Source of the DNA: Clostridia bacterium
GTDB taxonomy: Bacteria; Bacillota; Clostridia; Christensenellales; Aristaeellaceae
Length of the DNA: 38,587 nucleotides
Reading direction: 5' to 3'
Assembly (NCBI GenBank): GCA_017430225.1
Contig: JAFRNK010000008.1
Location: forward strand, 1-38,587
Part shown: positions 21,232-29,508 of the stretch, in pieces
Layout: every line of letters starts with the position of its first letter
Position numbering within the stretch: the stretch's first letter is position 1
The notes under the pieces: model-generated
What the model saw: only the letters and a program-made list of their open reading frames with translations
The model's database searches: none
What the model was told of the DNA's origin: nothing
Made by a program: the position numbers and the translations under genes

Positions 21232-22467
21232 ATGAAAAAGGTTCTCGCTCTGGTTCTGGTCCTGATGATGACCATGACCGCCGTTTCCGCTCTGGCCGAT
21301 CTGGTGATCGTGCAGAACAAGGTGGAAATCGATGCTGCTCTGCAGGAATACGCCAAGGCTTACACTGAGAAGACCGGCGTTGCCGTGAAAGTCATCACCG
21401 GCGGCGGTTCTTCCGACTACAACACCGTCCTGAAGAATGAAATGGCTCAGGTCCGTCAGCCTGACATCTTCGTGTTCGAAGGCCCCTCCGGCTACGAAAT
21501 GTGGAAAGACCGCATCGTGGATATGGCCGGCGCTGAGTGGATTGCCAACACCAGCATGGCTTACACCGACGGTGACAAGGTTGTCGGTTTCCCCGTTGCC
21601 ATCGAAGGCTACGGCCTCGCTTACAACAAGGCGATCCTCGACAAGGCCGGCATCGATCCCGCTACCCTGACCACTGTGGATGCTTATCAGGCCGCTTTCG
21701 AAAAGCTGGATTCCATGAAGGCTGAACTCGGTCTGGACATGGTTGTTTCCATGGTCGCCGGTACCAGCCAGAACATGACCTGGGTTACCGGTCTGCACAA
21801 CTTCAACGTCTACCTGACTGTCGGCCTCGACCGTGATGATACTTCCATGATCGACGGCGTCCTGGCTGGCACCGTGGACGAAGCCCGTTTCCATGACTAT
21901 TGCGAATATGTGGCCCTGATCTTCAAGTACAGCGATCCCGACATGCTGCTCAACGGCACTCAGGACAGCCAGCTGGCCGCTTTCGCCAATGGCAAGGCCG
22001 CTTTCTATCATCAGGGCAACTGGATGGATCCCAGCCTGGTCGTGCTCGAGCCCAGCTTCGAAATCGGCTATGCTCCCCACGCTTTCCTGCACACCGAGAC
22101 CGACGGCATCCTGGTCAACCCGCCGTCCTGGTACGCTGTGAACGCCAACGGCAATCCGGAAGAAGCGATCGCTTTCCTGAACGCGCTGGCCAACACCGAA
22201 GAAGGCGCTGATTACATGGTCAACAAGGCTGGCATGGTTCCCGCCTTCACCAATGTGACCCTGCTGCCCAAGGGCCCCCTGTCTGTCAGCCTGATGAACT
22301 GGAATGCCGCCGGCAAGACCTACAGCTGGCAGCAGTACAAGCTCCCCGATGGCTTTGGCATGGGGACCCTCGGTCCCATCTACGAGCTGCTGGCCTCCGG
22401 TCAGATCGATGAGCCTACCTTCGAACAGCTGATGAAGGATGCCATCGCGACCATCCCCAGCCTGTAA
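21232..22467 (+). CDS. Sugar ABC transporter substrate-binding protein 2
   Basis: 411 residues. The signal peptide (MKKVLALVLVLMMTMTAVSALA) ends in a type I site, with no lipobox cysteine. Mature-part motifs ITGGGSSDYNTVLKNEMAQ, QPDIFVFEG and DKVVGFPVAIEGYGLAYNK are those of CUT1 carbohydrate binders. AAAGGAG precedes the ATG. First gene of operon 2, which continues into two permeases and a GH13 glucosidase, so an alpha-glucan oligosaccharide is a reasonable but unproven substrate. Confidence 0.9.
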   Translation: MKKVLALVLVLMMTMTAVSALADLVIVQNKVEIDAALQEYAKAYTEKTGVAVKVITGGGSSDYNTVLKNEMAQVRQPDIFVFEGPSGYEMWKDRIVDMAGAEWIANTSMAYTDGDKVVGFPVAIEGYGLAYNKAILDKAGIDPATLTTVDAYQAAFEKLDSMKAELGLDMVVSMVAGTSQNMTWVTGLHNFNVYLTVGLDRDDTSMIDGVLAGTVDEARFHDYCEYVALIFKYSDPDMLLNGTQDSQLAAFANGKAAFYHQGNWMDPSLVVLEPSFEIGYAPHAFLHTETDGILVNPPSWYAVNANGNPEEAIAFLNALANTEEGADYMVNKAGMVPAFTNVTLLPKGPLSVSLMNWNAAGKTYSWQQYKLPDGFGMGTLGPIYELLASGQIDEPTFEQLMKDAIATIPSL

Positions 22468-22485
22468 TCGTTAATCGGTAATACC

Positions 22486-22526
22486 GGGGCTGCGCCCGAA
22501 GTGAACGTTTTCGCCGGCGCAGCCCC
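22486..22526 (+). other. Intercistronic hairpin after binding protein 2
   Basis: GGGGCTGCGCC (22486-22496) pairs perfectly with GGCGCAGCCCC (22516-22526). It lies 18 bp after the stop and shows a short TTTCC downstream. Same placement as in operons 1 and 3. Confidence 0.65.
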
Positions 22527-22563
22527 TTTCCATTGAATCAGAATCATGAAAGGGGGGATTTTT

Positions 22564-23463
22564 TTGACCAGCAAAAGCAAGAGAAAGCTGACGGAAGGGC
22601 TGTTCCTGACCCCGACTGTCCTGGCCTTCCTGGTGGTTCAAATTATCCCGTTCATTTACGGTATCTATTATTCGTTCACAGACTGGACCGGTACGGGCGC
22701 CGCGACGAAAATGGTCGGCCTGGAAAACTATATCAAGATTTTCCAGGACAAGGGCTTCCTGCACTCTTTCCTGATCACGCTGGAATTTACGATCCTCAAC
22801 GTCATCGCGGTCAATGTGATCGCCTTCCTGATTTCCCTGCTGGTAACCAGTGAAATCAGAGGGCGCAACATCTACCGCGCCGGCTTCTTTGTCCCCAACC
22901 TGATCGGCGGCATCGTGCTCGGCTCCATCTGGCAGTTCATCTTCAGCTCCATTCTGCCGTCCATCGGCCAGGCGCTGAACATCGCCGGGCTCAGCAAATC
23001 GCTGATTACCAATACGAATACTGTCATGTTCACGATGGTGACCGTCAATACCTGGCAGTACGCGGGTTATATCATGCTGATCTTTGTCGCGGCCATCCAG
23101 GGCATTCCCAAGAGCGTCCTGGAAGCGGCCGAAGTGGACGGCGCGCCTTACTGGCGGCGTATCCGCAGCATCCAGATCCCGCTGATGGCCAACAGCTTTA
23201 CGATCTCCCTGTTCCTGACGCTGACCAACAGCTTCAAGATGTACGACGTCAACGTGGCCCTGACCAACGGCGGTCCTACCGGCCTGTGGAGCAAGACCAT
23301 CGTGAACAGCTCCGAGCTGCTGGCGCTGAACATCTACAATACAGCGTTCAAGTACAACAAGATGGCGCAGGGCCAGGCCAAAGCGGTCATCTTCTTCCTC
23401 GTGCTGGTGGTATTCTCCGTGATCCAGGTCAGCTGGAACAAGAGTAAGGAGGTCGAGATGTAA
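22564..23463 (+). CDS. Sugar ABC transporter permease 2a (MalF type)
   Basis: 299 residues from TTG at 22564: AGGGGGG (22550-22556) lies seven bases upstream, whereas the ATG at 22546 would place the site inside the gene. Six membrane segments, starting with GLFLTPTVLAFLVVQIIPF. The EAA loop is EAAEVDGAPYWRRIRSI. The stop overlaps the next start as TAATG. Confidence 0.92.
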   Translation: MTSKSKRKLTEGLFLTPTVLAFLVVQIIPFIYGIYYSFTDWTGTGAATKMVGLENYIKIFQDKGFLHSFLITLEFTILNVIAVNVIAFLISLLVTSEIRGRNIYRAGFFVPNLIGGIVLGSIWQFIFSSILPSIGQALNIAGLSKSLITNTNTVMFTMVTVNTWQYAGYIMLIFVAAIQGIPKSVLEAAEVDGAPYWRRIRSIQIPLMANSFTISLFLTLTNSFKMYDVNVALTNGGPTGLWSKTIVNSSELLALNIYNTAFKYNKMAQGQAKAVIFFLVLVVFSVIQVSWNKSKEVEM

Positions 23464-24371
23464 TGCAAGCGGAACATGTACATCACGAGCATCCTATTGA
23501 ACGTATGGCGGGCTCCAAGCCGCATCCGGGCCGCCGCCTGGCGCTGGAGATTGTGACGTTCATCCTCTTTATCCTGTTCATGATGCCGTTCCTGATCGTG
23601 GTGCTCAACTCCATGCGCACCAACGCGGAAATCATCAACCAGCCCGTAGGCTGGCCGGAAAATGCCGGTAACCTGTTCGCCAACATCAAATCCGTGTGGG
23701 AAAACCCCACCTTCAACTTCCTGAACGCCCTGCGCGACAGCGTCATCATTACCGTGCTGTCCCTGGCCATCATCTCGATCTGCTCTGCCATGGCGGCGTG
23801 GGTACTGGTGCGCAACAAGACCAAGTGGTCCAACTTCCTGTTCATGATGTATGTCGCGGCGATGGTCATTCCCTTCCAGGTGGTCATGTTCCCGTTGGTG
23901 ACCTGGTTCCGTGACCTGGGCAACTTCCTGCACTTCCCCATGCTGCGCAGCTACCAGGGCATCATCTTCGCTTATCTGGGCTTCGGCGAGGCCATGAGCA
24001 TCTTCATCTTCCACGGCTTCATCAAAGGCGTGCCGCTGGAACTGGAGGAAGCGGCGGACATCGACGGCTGCACCCGCGCGGGAACCTTCTTCCGCATCGT
24101 GCTGCCGCTCCTGCAGCCCGTGTTCGTCACCGTGCTGGTGCTGAACGGCCTGTGGATCTGGAACGACTATCTGCTGCCTCTGCTGCTGCTGGGCGCCGGC
24201 GGTGAAATCCGTACGATCCCCCTGGCTGTGCAGGGCTTTATCGGTTCCTTCGTGAAGCAGTGGCACCTGATCATGGTTTCCACGCTGCTGGCGATGCTGC
24301 CCATCATCATCCTGTATATCTTCGCGCAGAAGTATATCGTACAGGGCATGGTGGACGGTTCTATCAAGTAA
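23463..24371 (+). CDS. Sugar ABC transporter permease 2b (MalG type)
   Basis: 302 residues with a His-rich cytoplasmic start (HVHHEH) and six membrane segments. The EAA loop is EAADIDGCTRAGTFFRI and the C-terminus FAQKYIVQGMVDGSIK is typical of MalG-type subunits. Translationally coupled to the previous permease. Confidence 0.93.
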   Translation: MQAEHVHHEHPIERMAGSKPHPGRRLALEIVTFILFILFMMPFLIVVLNSMRTNAEIINQPVGWPENAGNLFANIKSVWENPTFNFLNALRDSVIITVLSLAIISICSAMAAWVLVRNKTKWSNFLFMMYVAAMVIPFQVVMFPLVTWFRDLGNFLHFPMLRSYQGIIFAYLGFGEAMSIFIFHGFIKGVPLELEEAADIDGCTRAGTFFRIVLPLLQPVFVTVLVLNGLWIWNDYLLPLLLLGAGGEIRTIPLAVQGFIGSFVKQWHLIMVSTLLAMLPIIILYIFAQKYIVQGMVDGSIK

Positions 24372-24382
24372 TTACGATCAAC

Positions 24383-24414
24383 AAAAAAGGGGCAGGATCA
24401 CCTGTCCCTTTTTT
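24383..24414 (+). terminator. Internal terminator/attenuator before GH13 gene
   Basis: AAAAAAGGGGCAGG (24383-24396) pairs with CCTGTCCCTTTTTT (24401-24414). It is an intrinsic terminator shape 12 bp after the permease stop and just before the GH13 ribosome site. It would lower the enzyme relative to the transporter. Confidence 0.7.
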
Positions 24415-24425
24415 CGGGAGGAAAC

Positions 24426-26096
24426 ATGAGCACAGAAAAAAGAGCCTGGTGGAAGGAAGCGGTCGTATACCAGATCTATCCCCGCTCCTTCGCGGATTCG
24501 AACGGCGACGGCATCGGCGACCTGAACGGCATCACGGCGCATCTGGACTACCTGAAAAACCTAGGCGTCGACGTGATCTGGATCAGCCCGTTCTTCGCTT
24601 CGCCCAACCATGACAACGGGTACGATATCTCCGACTACCGCGCCATCATGAAGGAATTCGGCACGATGGAGGATTTCGACCGTCTGCTCAGTGAAACGCA
24701 CGCGCGCGGCATGAAACTGGTCATGGACCTCGTGGTGAATCACACTTCCAACGAGCACCGCTGGTTTGTGGAAAGCTCCAAGGGCAAGGACAATCCCTAC
24801 CGCGATTATTACATCTGGCGCGACGGCGTCAACGGCGGCCCGCCCAACAACTGGGGCAGCTGCTTCTCCGGATCCGCCTGGGAGTATGACCCCGCCAGCA
24901 ACCAGTATTACCTGCACCTCTTCACCAAGGAGCAGCCGGACCTCAACTGGGCCAATCCCAAGGTCAGGGACGCCGTCTTCGATATGATGACCTGGTGGTG
25001 CGACAAGGGCATCGACGGCTTTCGCATGGACGTGATCGGCATGATCGGCAAGGAAAGCTTTAACGACGGGCCCATCGCTCCCGGCGAACTCTATGACATC
25101 TCCGGCACCCAATACCTGCACACCGAGACCACGCACCGCTATCTGCAGGAAATGCGCGAGCGCGTGCTCAGCAAGTACGACCTGTTGACCGTGGGGGAAA
25201 CCAGCGGAACGACCGCCAATGCCCTGCGCTATGCCAACGCGGACGGCAAAGAGCTGAACATGGTGTTCGCTTTTGAGCACAACGACGGCCTGAACGACGG
25301 TACGGAACTGAGAAAGTGGAGCGACCACGGCGCGCCGCTCAATGACGTGCGCACGGTCCTGAACCGCTGGCAGTTGGATCTCCAGGGCAAAGCCTGGAAT
25401 ACCGTCTATCTGGGCAACCACGACCAGCCGCGGCAGGTCAGCCGCTACGGCTGCGACAGCGAACTCTTCCGCACGCTGAGCGCGAAAATGCTCGCGACCC
25501 TCATCCATACCCTGCGCGGCACGCCATATGTATACCAAGGCGAAGAGCTGGGCATGACCAACATTTATTTCACCGACATCAGCCAGTACCAGGACGTGGA
25601 AAATCATAACGCCTGGCGTCAGTGGGTGGAAAGCGGCCGGGTGGACGCCCAGGACATGCTCAGGTACTTTGCGCGCATCTCCCGCGACAACGCCCGCACG
25701 CCCATGCAGTGGAACACGGAAAAGAACGCCGGCTTCACGACGGGCACGCCCTGGCTGCCGGTCAACAAGAATTACCTGCTCGTCAACGCCGAAGATCAGG
25801 TGAACGATCCTAACTCTGTCTACAATTACTATCGCAAACTGATCGCCTTGCGGCACACTTACCCCGTGATCGTGTACGGCATGTTCACGCCGCTCCTTGA
25901 AGACGACCCCAACGTATGGGCGTACCGCAGGGAGTTTGAGGGCAAGACCCTGACCGTCGCCCTGAACTGGACCGATCACAAAGTTCCCTGCACCCTGATG
26001 GACGAAACGGAAGACCGGGAACTGATTTCCAATTATCCGACCCATCAGAAAGGCCTTCTCCAGCCCTACGAAGCGATCGTCAAACTGACGGATTAA
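24426..26096 (+). CDS. GH13 oligo-1,6-glucosidase/alpha-glucosidase
   Basis: 556 residues, the normal length, with no signal peptide. An N-terminal TIM barrel with YQIYPRSFADSNGDGIGDL (metal-site loop), DLVVNHTS, GFRMDVIGM (nucleophile D202), VGET (acid/base E258) and LGNHDQPR (transition-state D333) marks GH13 subfamily 31-type enzymes. V203 after the nucleophile is the residue associated with alpha-1,6 (isomaltose-type) preference in characterised relatives; maltases have Thr or Ala there. It acts in the cytoplasm on oligosaccharides imported by transporter 2. GGGAGG precedes the ATG. Confidence 0.93.
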   Translation: MSTEKRAWWKEAVVYQIYPRSFADSNGDGIGDLNGITAHLDYLKNLGVDVIWISPFFASPNHDNGYDISDYRAIMKEFGTMEDFDRLLSETHARGMKLVMDLVVNHTSNEHRWFVESSKGKDNPYRDYYIWRDGVNGGPPNNWGSCFSGSAWEYDPASNQYYLHLFTKEQPDLNWANPKVRDAVFDMMTWWCDKGIDGFRMDVIGMIGKESFNDGPIAPGELYDISGTQYLHTETTHRYLQEMRERVLSKYDLLTVGETSGTTANALRYANADGKELNMVFAFEHNDGLNDGTELRKWSDHGAPLNDVRTVLNRWQLDLQGKAWNTVYLGNHDQPRQVSRYGCDSELFRTLSAKMLATLIHTLRGTPYVYQGEELGMTNIYFTDISQYQDVENHNAWRQWVESGRVDAQDMLRYFARISRDNARTPMQWNTEKNAGFTTGTPWLPVNKNYLLVNAEDQVNDPNSVYNYYRKLIALRHTYPVIVYGMFTPLLEDDPNVWAYRREFEGKTLTVALNWTDHKVPCTLMDETEDRELISNYPTHQKGLLQPYEAIVKLTD

Positions 26097-26153
26097 GGGT
26101 CAGGCATAGTCATTCATCATAAGAAAAAGGAACTGTTGTACAAGATATTGAAC

Positions 26154-26345
26154 GCCCTCATCCGTCACGCCTGCGGCATGACACCTTCCCCCGAGAGCGG
26201 GGGAAGGCTCTCGCTTGACCTGTGCCGGAATGCTGAATCCTTCAGACGCATTTACAGAATGGTTTGTCAAATTTGTGAGAGCAGAGAAAAGCCTTCCCCC
26301 GATTTCGGGGGAAGGTGGCCGAATGAAGCGAGGTCGGATGAGGGC
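26154..26345. repeat. MITE-like palindromic element
   Basis: Terminal inverted repeats of 11 bp (GCCCTCATCCG, 26154-26164; CGGATGAGGGC, 26335-26345). Inside are two CCTTCCCCC/GGGGGAAGG hairpins (26184-26207 and 26292-26315) with different 6-nt loops. No gene is inside. It lies between the convergent GH13 and GH2 genes, where it can also act as a transcription barrier. The motif resembles repeats common in gut clostridia. Confidence 0.7.
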
Positions 26346-26375
26346 TGTTTTGCTGATGCGCAACAGTCCTTTTTT
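26342..26375 (+). terminator. Terminator downstream of operon 2
   Basis: GGGCTGTT (26342-26349) pairs with AACAGTCC (26362-26369, one G-U), then TTTTTT. Confidence 0.7.
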
Positions 26376-26394
26376 ATTGTTTGATCAGCATGTT

Positions 26395-28137
26395 TTACTG
26401 ATTCTCTTCCATCTTTCCCCAGCGCTCGCGGAAATAATGCGCGGCCATCTTGGGCTGGCGTTCGCGGGTGAAGAGGCCTTTGCGGTTGCCACCGACGCGC
26501 AGCGGGCCCTGGCACGTGCTGAAATCGGCAAAGTTCCAGGGCATTTCGCCGACGATATAGTCCTGCTCGTCCAGGCAGGCGTTGACCATCCTGTAGAATT
26601 CCACCTGGAATTCTTCGGTGAACATTTCGGCGACTGCGCCGTGCAGGCCGGCAATAGTGTCCGCGCCGTATTCGGAGAGCACCGTGGGCTTGCTTTTGTC
26701 CGCCCACCAGGAAAGCTCCATGTGCAGCGCGTACCGTGCCGCCTCGAGGTCGCCGGAGAGGTTGTACCAGCCGTAATAGCGGTTGATGAATACGATGTCC
26801 ATCGCGGGGATGATCAGGTCCTTGTCATAATTGTTCTGGCAGCCGACCAGGGTCACGGGCCGGTTCTGCGGGTCCCAGGCGTGCGCTTTCTCGTAAAGGG
26901 GATACCAGTAATCGTACGCTTTCTGCGGATACTCGTCGGTGTTGGGCTCGTTGCCGAGGCTCCAGATCACCACGGAGGGGTGATTTTTGTCGCGGTCGAT
27001 CATCGCGCGCAGCACGTCGGCGTGATATCCGGCGAGGTCCCAGCCGTAATGCTCGTCCGCCCACATGCCCACGGCGGGGGTTTCGTCCACGATGACGATG
27101 CCTTCGCGGTCGCAGAGGGCGTACATTTCCTCGGCGTAGGGGTAATGGCTGGTCCGGAAGCAGTTGGCGTGCAGCCAGTGGAATAGGTTGATGTCCGTGA
27201 CGTTCACGCACGCGTCCGTGCCGCGGCCGCGGAAGGGACTGTCCTCATGCTTGCAGGGGCCGTGGAAGCGGAAAGGCTTGCCGTTGATCAGGAATTTTGT
27301 GCCCTCGATCCTGACTTCGCGGACGCCGAAGGTCTGGTCGTACCGGTCTTCGCCAAAGCGTACGCGGGCGGTATACAGATAGGGGGTGCCGGGGCGGGGC
27401 TCCCAGAGGTGAGGGCTGTCGATTTTGAAGCTTCCTTCCCGCCCTTCGGCGGTTGCGACGGTCTCGCCCTCCGCGTCCAGGATCTCCAGGGTGACCGTTC
27501 CGTCGCCTACAGTTTCCACGCTGTAGCGGACCTCGCCGCTGATGGCAGGCACCAGCGCCACGTCCCGGATATAATTCTTCGGCGTCGCGCAGAGGCGAAC
27601 GGGCCGGTTGATGCCCGTGTAGTTGAAAAAGTCGAAGGCGGGCCGGTTGACGCCGCGCTCCTGCTGGAAGCGTTTGCCGGCTTCCACCGCGAGAATGCCC
27701 GGGTTGTCGGAACTCAGGAAGGAGGAGTCGCTTTCCGAGCCGATCGGCAGGGTGGTGTGGTTGATGCGGTTGTCCGCTTCGACGGTCAGTTCAGCGGTTT
27801 CGCCAGGCGCAAGCAGACCGTCCAGCTCTATCTCGAAGGGCAGGAAGCCGCCGCGGTGGCTGCCGATCTCTTTGCCGTTCAGGAGCACGCGGCAGGAATG
27901 CGCCACCGCGTCGAAGCGCAGGAAGCAGCGCTGGCCTTTGAAAGCGGCAGGGATCGTGATCGGCCGGCGGTACCGGCTGACACCGACGTAATTGCGGTAC
28001 GCGGGATCGGGATTCTGGTCGTTGTAGGACGCGGGAACGGCGGCGCGCTGCCACGGCGCGCCATCCTTCAGTTGGAAATCCCAGATGCCGTTCAGGTCGA
28101 TCGTGGTACGCGCGGCGTTGGTTTGCGGATAGAGCAT
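26395..28137 (-). CDS. uidA: GH2 beta-glucuronidase
   Basis: 580 residues, no signal peptide. A jelly-roll sugar-binding domain (about 10-185), an immunoglobulin-like domain (about 187-275) and a TIM barrel (about 277-575) are in the usual order. Acid/base E397 lies in SLGNEPN and nucleophile E489 in LSEYGAD. GGNRKG (N551, K553) is the N-x-K motif that reads the glucuronate carboxylate, separating glucuronidases from galactosidases. HFRTSHYPY-like FRTSHYPYAEE is present. Second gene of a leftward operon, 21 bp behind the LacI regulator. It removes terminal glucuronate from imported glycosides. Confidence 0.95.
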   Translation of the reverse strand: MLYPQTNAARTTIDLNGIWDFQLKDGAPWQRAAVPASYNDQNPDPAYRNYVGVSRYRRPITIPAAFKGQRCFLRFDAVAHSCRVLLNGKEIGSHRGGFLPFEIELDGLLAPGETAELTVEADNRINHTTLPIGSESDSSFLSSDNPGILAVEAGKRFQQERGVNRPAFDFFNYTGINRPVRLCATPKNYIRDVALVPAISGEVRYSVETVGDGTVTLEILDAEGETVATAEGREGSFKIDSPHLWEPRPGTPYLYTARVRFGEDRYDQTFGVREVRIEGTKFLINGKPFRFHGPCKHEDSPFRGRGTDACVNVTDINLFHWLHANCFRTSHYPYAEEMYALCDREGIVIVDETPAVGMWADEHYGWDLAGYHADVLRAMIDRDKNHPSVVIWSLGNEPNTDEYPQKAYDYWYPLYEKAHAWDPQNRPVTLVGCQNNYDKDLIIPAMDIVFINRYYGWYNLSGDLEAARYALHMELSWWADKSKPTVLSEYGADTIAGLHGAVAEMFTEEFQVEFYRMVNACLDEQDYIVGEMPWNFADFSTCQGPLRVGGNRKGLFTRERQPKMAAHYFRERWGKMEENQ

Positions 28138-28158
28138 GATATTACCTCCAGAAAAAGA

Positions 28159-29217
28159 TTACTTTTCAAAATGCCTGACGCCCAGCGCCGCTCCGCAGCT
28201 TTCCCGGACAATGAGGCTGCTTTCAAAGGTCTGGTTAAAAGAGATGGGGTGGCCGGCGTTGATGGACATGATCAGCTCCGCGACAGCGGCGCGGCCGTGT
28301 TCGACGGGGTGCAGGTCCACCGTGGTCAGCGAGGGGGAGAGGTAAGGGGCGAAAAAGGCGTTGTCGCAGCCGACGAGGGCGATATCGTCCGGTACCTTCA
28401 GGCCGCTGCGCTGCAGTTCCCTGAGCGCGCCGAGGGCGGTCAGGTCGTTGATCGCGAAGATGGCTGTCGGGTATTCCGTACGCTGCAAATTGCCCAGCAG
28501 GATGCTGACGCCCAGCTCCCCGCCTTGGGAATTGCAGCCGGTGATCATCACGTACCGGGGGTCTCTGACGCAGCCGAGGCGTTCCGCCTCCTCGTAATAG
28601 GCGCCTTCACGAATCACGCTGAACCGCGCGCCCCGGTCGCCGCCGACAAACGCGATACGCCGGTGGCCGAGCATGGCCAGGTGCGCCATGGCTTTGCGCA
28701 CGCATTGGGAGGGATCGGAGGTCAGCCTCGCGCATTCGATGCCTTCGATCGGCGGGCCGATGGCCACCAGGGGCATGGCCTGCTGGATGCGCTGGAGGCA
28801 GGCGCGGGTCACGTCCTGGGAGATGCTGCTTTCCACCGCAAACCCGGCCAGCAGCGCTCCTGCCGGCTGCAGTTCCATCAGGTCGGCAGTGACCGTTTCA
28901 CAGCTCGTTCCTTCGGGATAGGAAAGTACCAGCACCTTGTATCCGTTGCGGGCCGCTTCCGCCGTGATGCCTTCGCACATGGCGGCATAGTAAGGGCTGG
29001 TCTGGGGGGAGAGTACGGCGGCGATGCAGCGCTGGCTGTCGCTCCTTCGCGCGGCGCGTATACTGCCGGGTCGGTAATTCAGCTGCTCCATCGCCGCGCG
29101 CACTTTCCTGCGTGAAGCCTCGGAAGCGCTGCCGCCGGACAGTACGCGGCTGACCGTGGCGATGGATACGTTTGCCTCCCGGGCGACGTCGTGGATGGTG
29201 GGCTGCTTTTCGTTCAT
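28159..29217 (-). CDS. LacI-family transcriptional regulator
   Basis: 352 residues from the ATG at 29217 (AAGGAAGG upstream); extra upstream codons are leader. N-terminal HTH TIHDVAREANVSIATVSRVL (7-26) with a hinge helix, then a periplasmic-binding-protein-like sugar sensor (GHRRIAFVGGDRG, TAIFAINDLTALGAL, PDDIALVGCDN). It is divergent from operon 3 and cotranscribed with beta-glucuronidase, so it probably controls both in response to a uronic-acid sugar. The effector is not readable. Confidence 0.93.
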   Translation of the reverse strand: MNEKQPTIHDVAREANVSIATVSRVLSGGSASEASRRKVRAAMEQLNYRPGSIRAARRSDSQRCIAAVLSPQTSPYYAAMCEGITAEAARNGYKVLVLSYPEGTSCETVTADLMELQPAGALLAGFAVESSISQDVTRACLQRIQQAMPLVAIGPPIEGIECARLTSDPSQCVRKAMAHLAMLGHRRIAFVGGDRGARFSVIREGAYYEEAERLGCVRDPRYVMITGCNSQGGELGVSILLGNLQRTEYPTAIFAINDLTALGALRELQRSGLKVPDDIALVGCDNAFFAPYLSPSLTTVDLHPVEHGRAAVAELIMSINAGHPISFNQTFESSLIVRESCGAALGVRHFEK

Positions 29218-29265
29218 GGGTTCGCCTTCCTTCTGTCGGGACGATCCGTGTTGTTTCTGGCAGGG

Positions 29266-29294
29266 ATTATACCACAAACGGAGACGGGTTTCAA
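29266..29294 (-). promoter_or_regulatory. Promoter of the LacI-GH2 operon
   Basis: On the minus strand TTGAAA (29289-29294), 17 bp, TATAAT (29266-29271). Confidence 0.7.
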
Positions 29295-29368
29295 TAGCGA
29301 AATGATCAAATTTACGCTTATTTTCATTAATTTACAATAGATACATGATAAAAACATCAAAATGGTAC

Positions 29369-29396
29369 TTGACACATTGGCGATATGGGATATAAT
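29369..29396 (+). promoter_or_regulatory. Promoter of uronate operon 3
   Basis: TTGACA (29369-29374), 16 bp, TATAAT (29391-29396), in the 291-bp region divergent from LacI. Leader of about 105 nt. Confidence 0.75.
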
Positions 29397-29440
29397 AGTG
29401 CATGAAAAGCATGGTTACATTTTCGCTCCCGATTTTTGAA

Positions 29441-29454
29441 TGTAAAGATTTACA
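29441..29454. promoter_or_regulatory. Candidate operator TGTAAA-GA-TTTACA
   Basis: A 14-bp palindrome with a two-base centre, located about 40 bp downstream of the predicted operon 3 start. Size and symmetry fit a LacI-family or CcpA-cre-like site, but the usual central CG is absent. Confidence 0.4.
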
Positions 29455-29508
29455 CGTATCAAAACGGCGAGTCCGTTTTCGATAAAATATTGAAGGAGGA
29501 ATTCCATC

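Noticed and set aside
24561-26045. 494-aa minus-strand frame opposite the GH13 gene
   Set aside because: Reverse-complement artefact of biased codon use; the GH13 frame has all catalytic motifs.
27247-29115. 622-aa plus-strand open frame over GH2 and LacI genes
   Set aside because: Spans two real genes on the other strand; no start signal or recognisable domain, so a GC-driven shadow frame.
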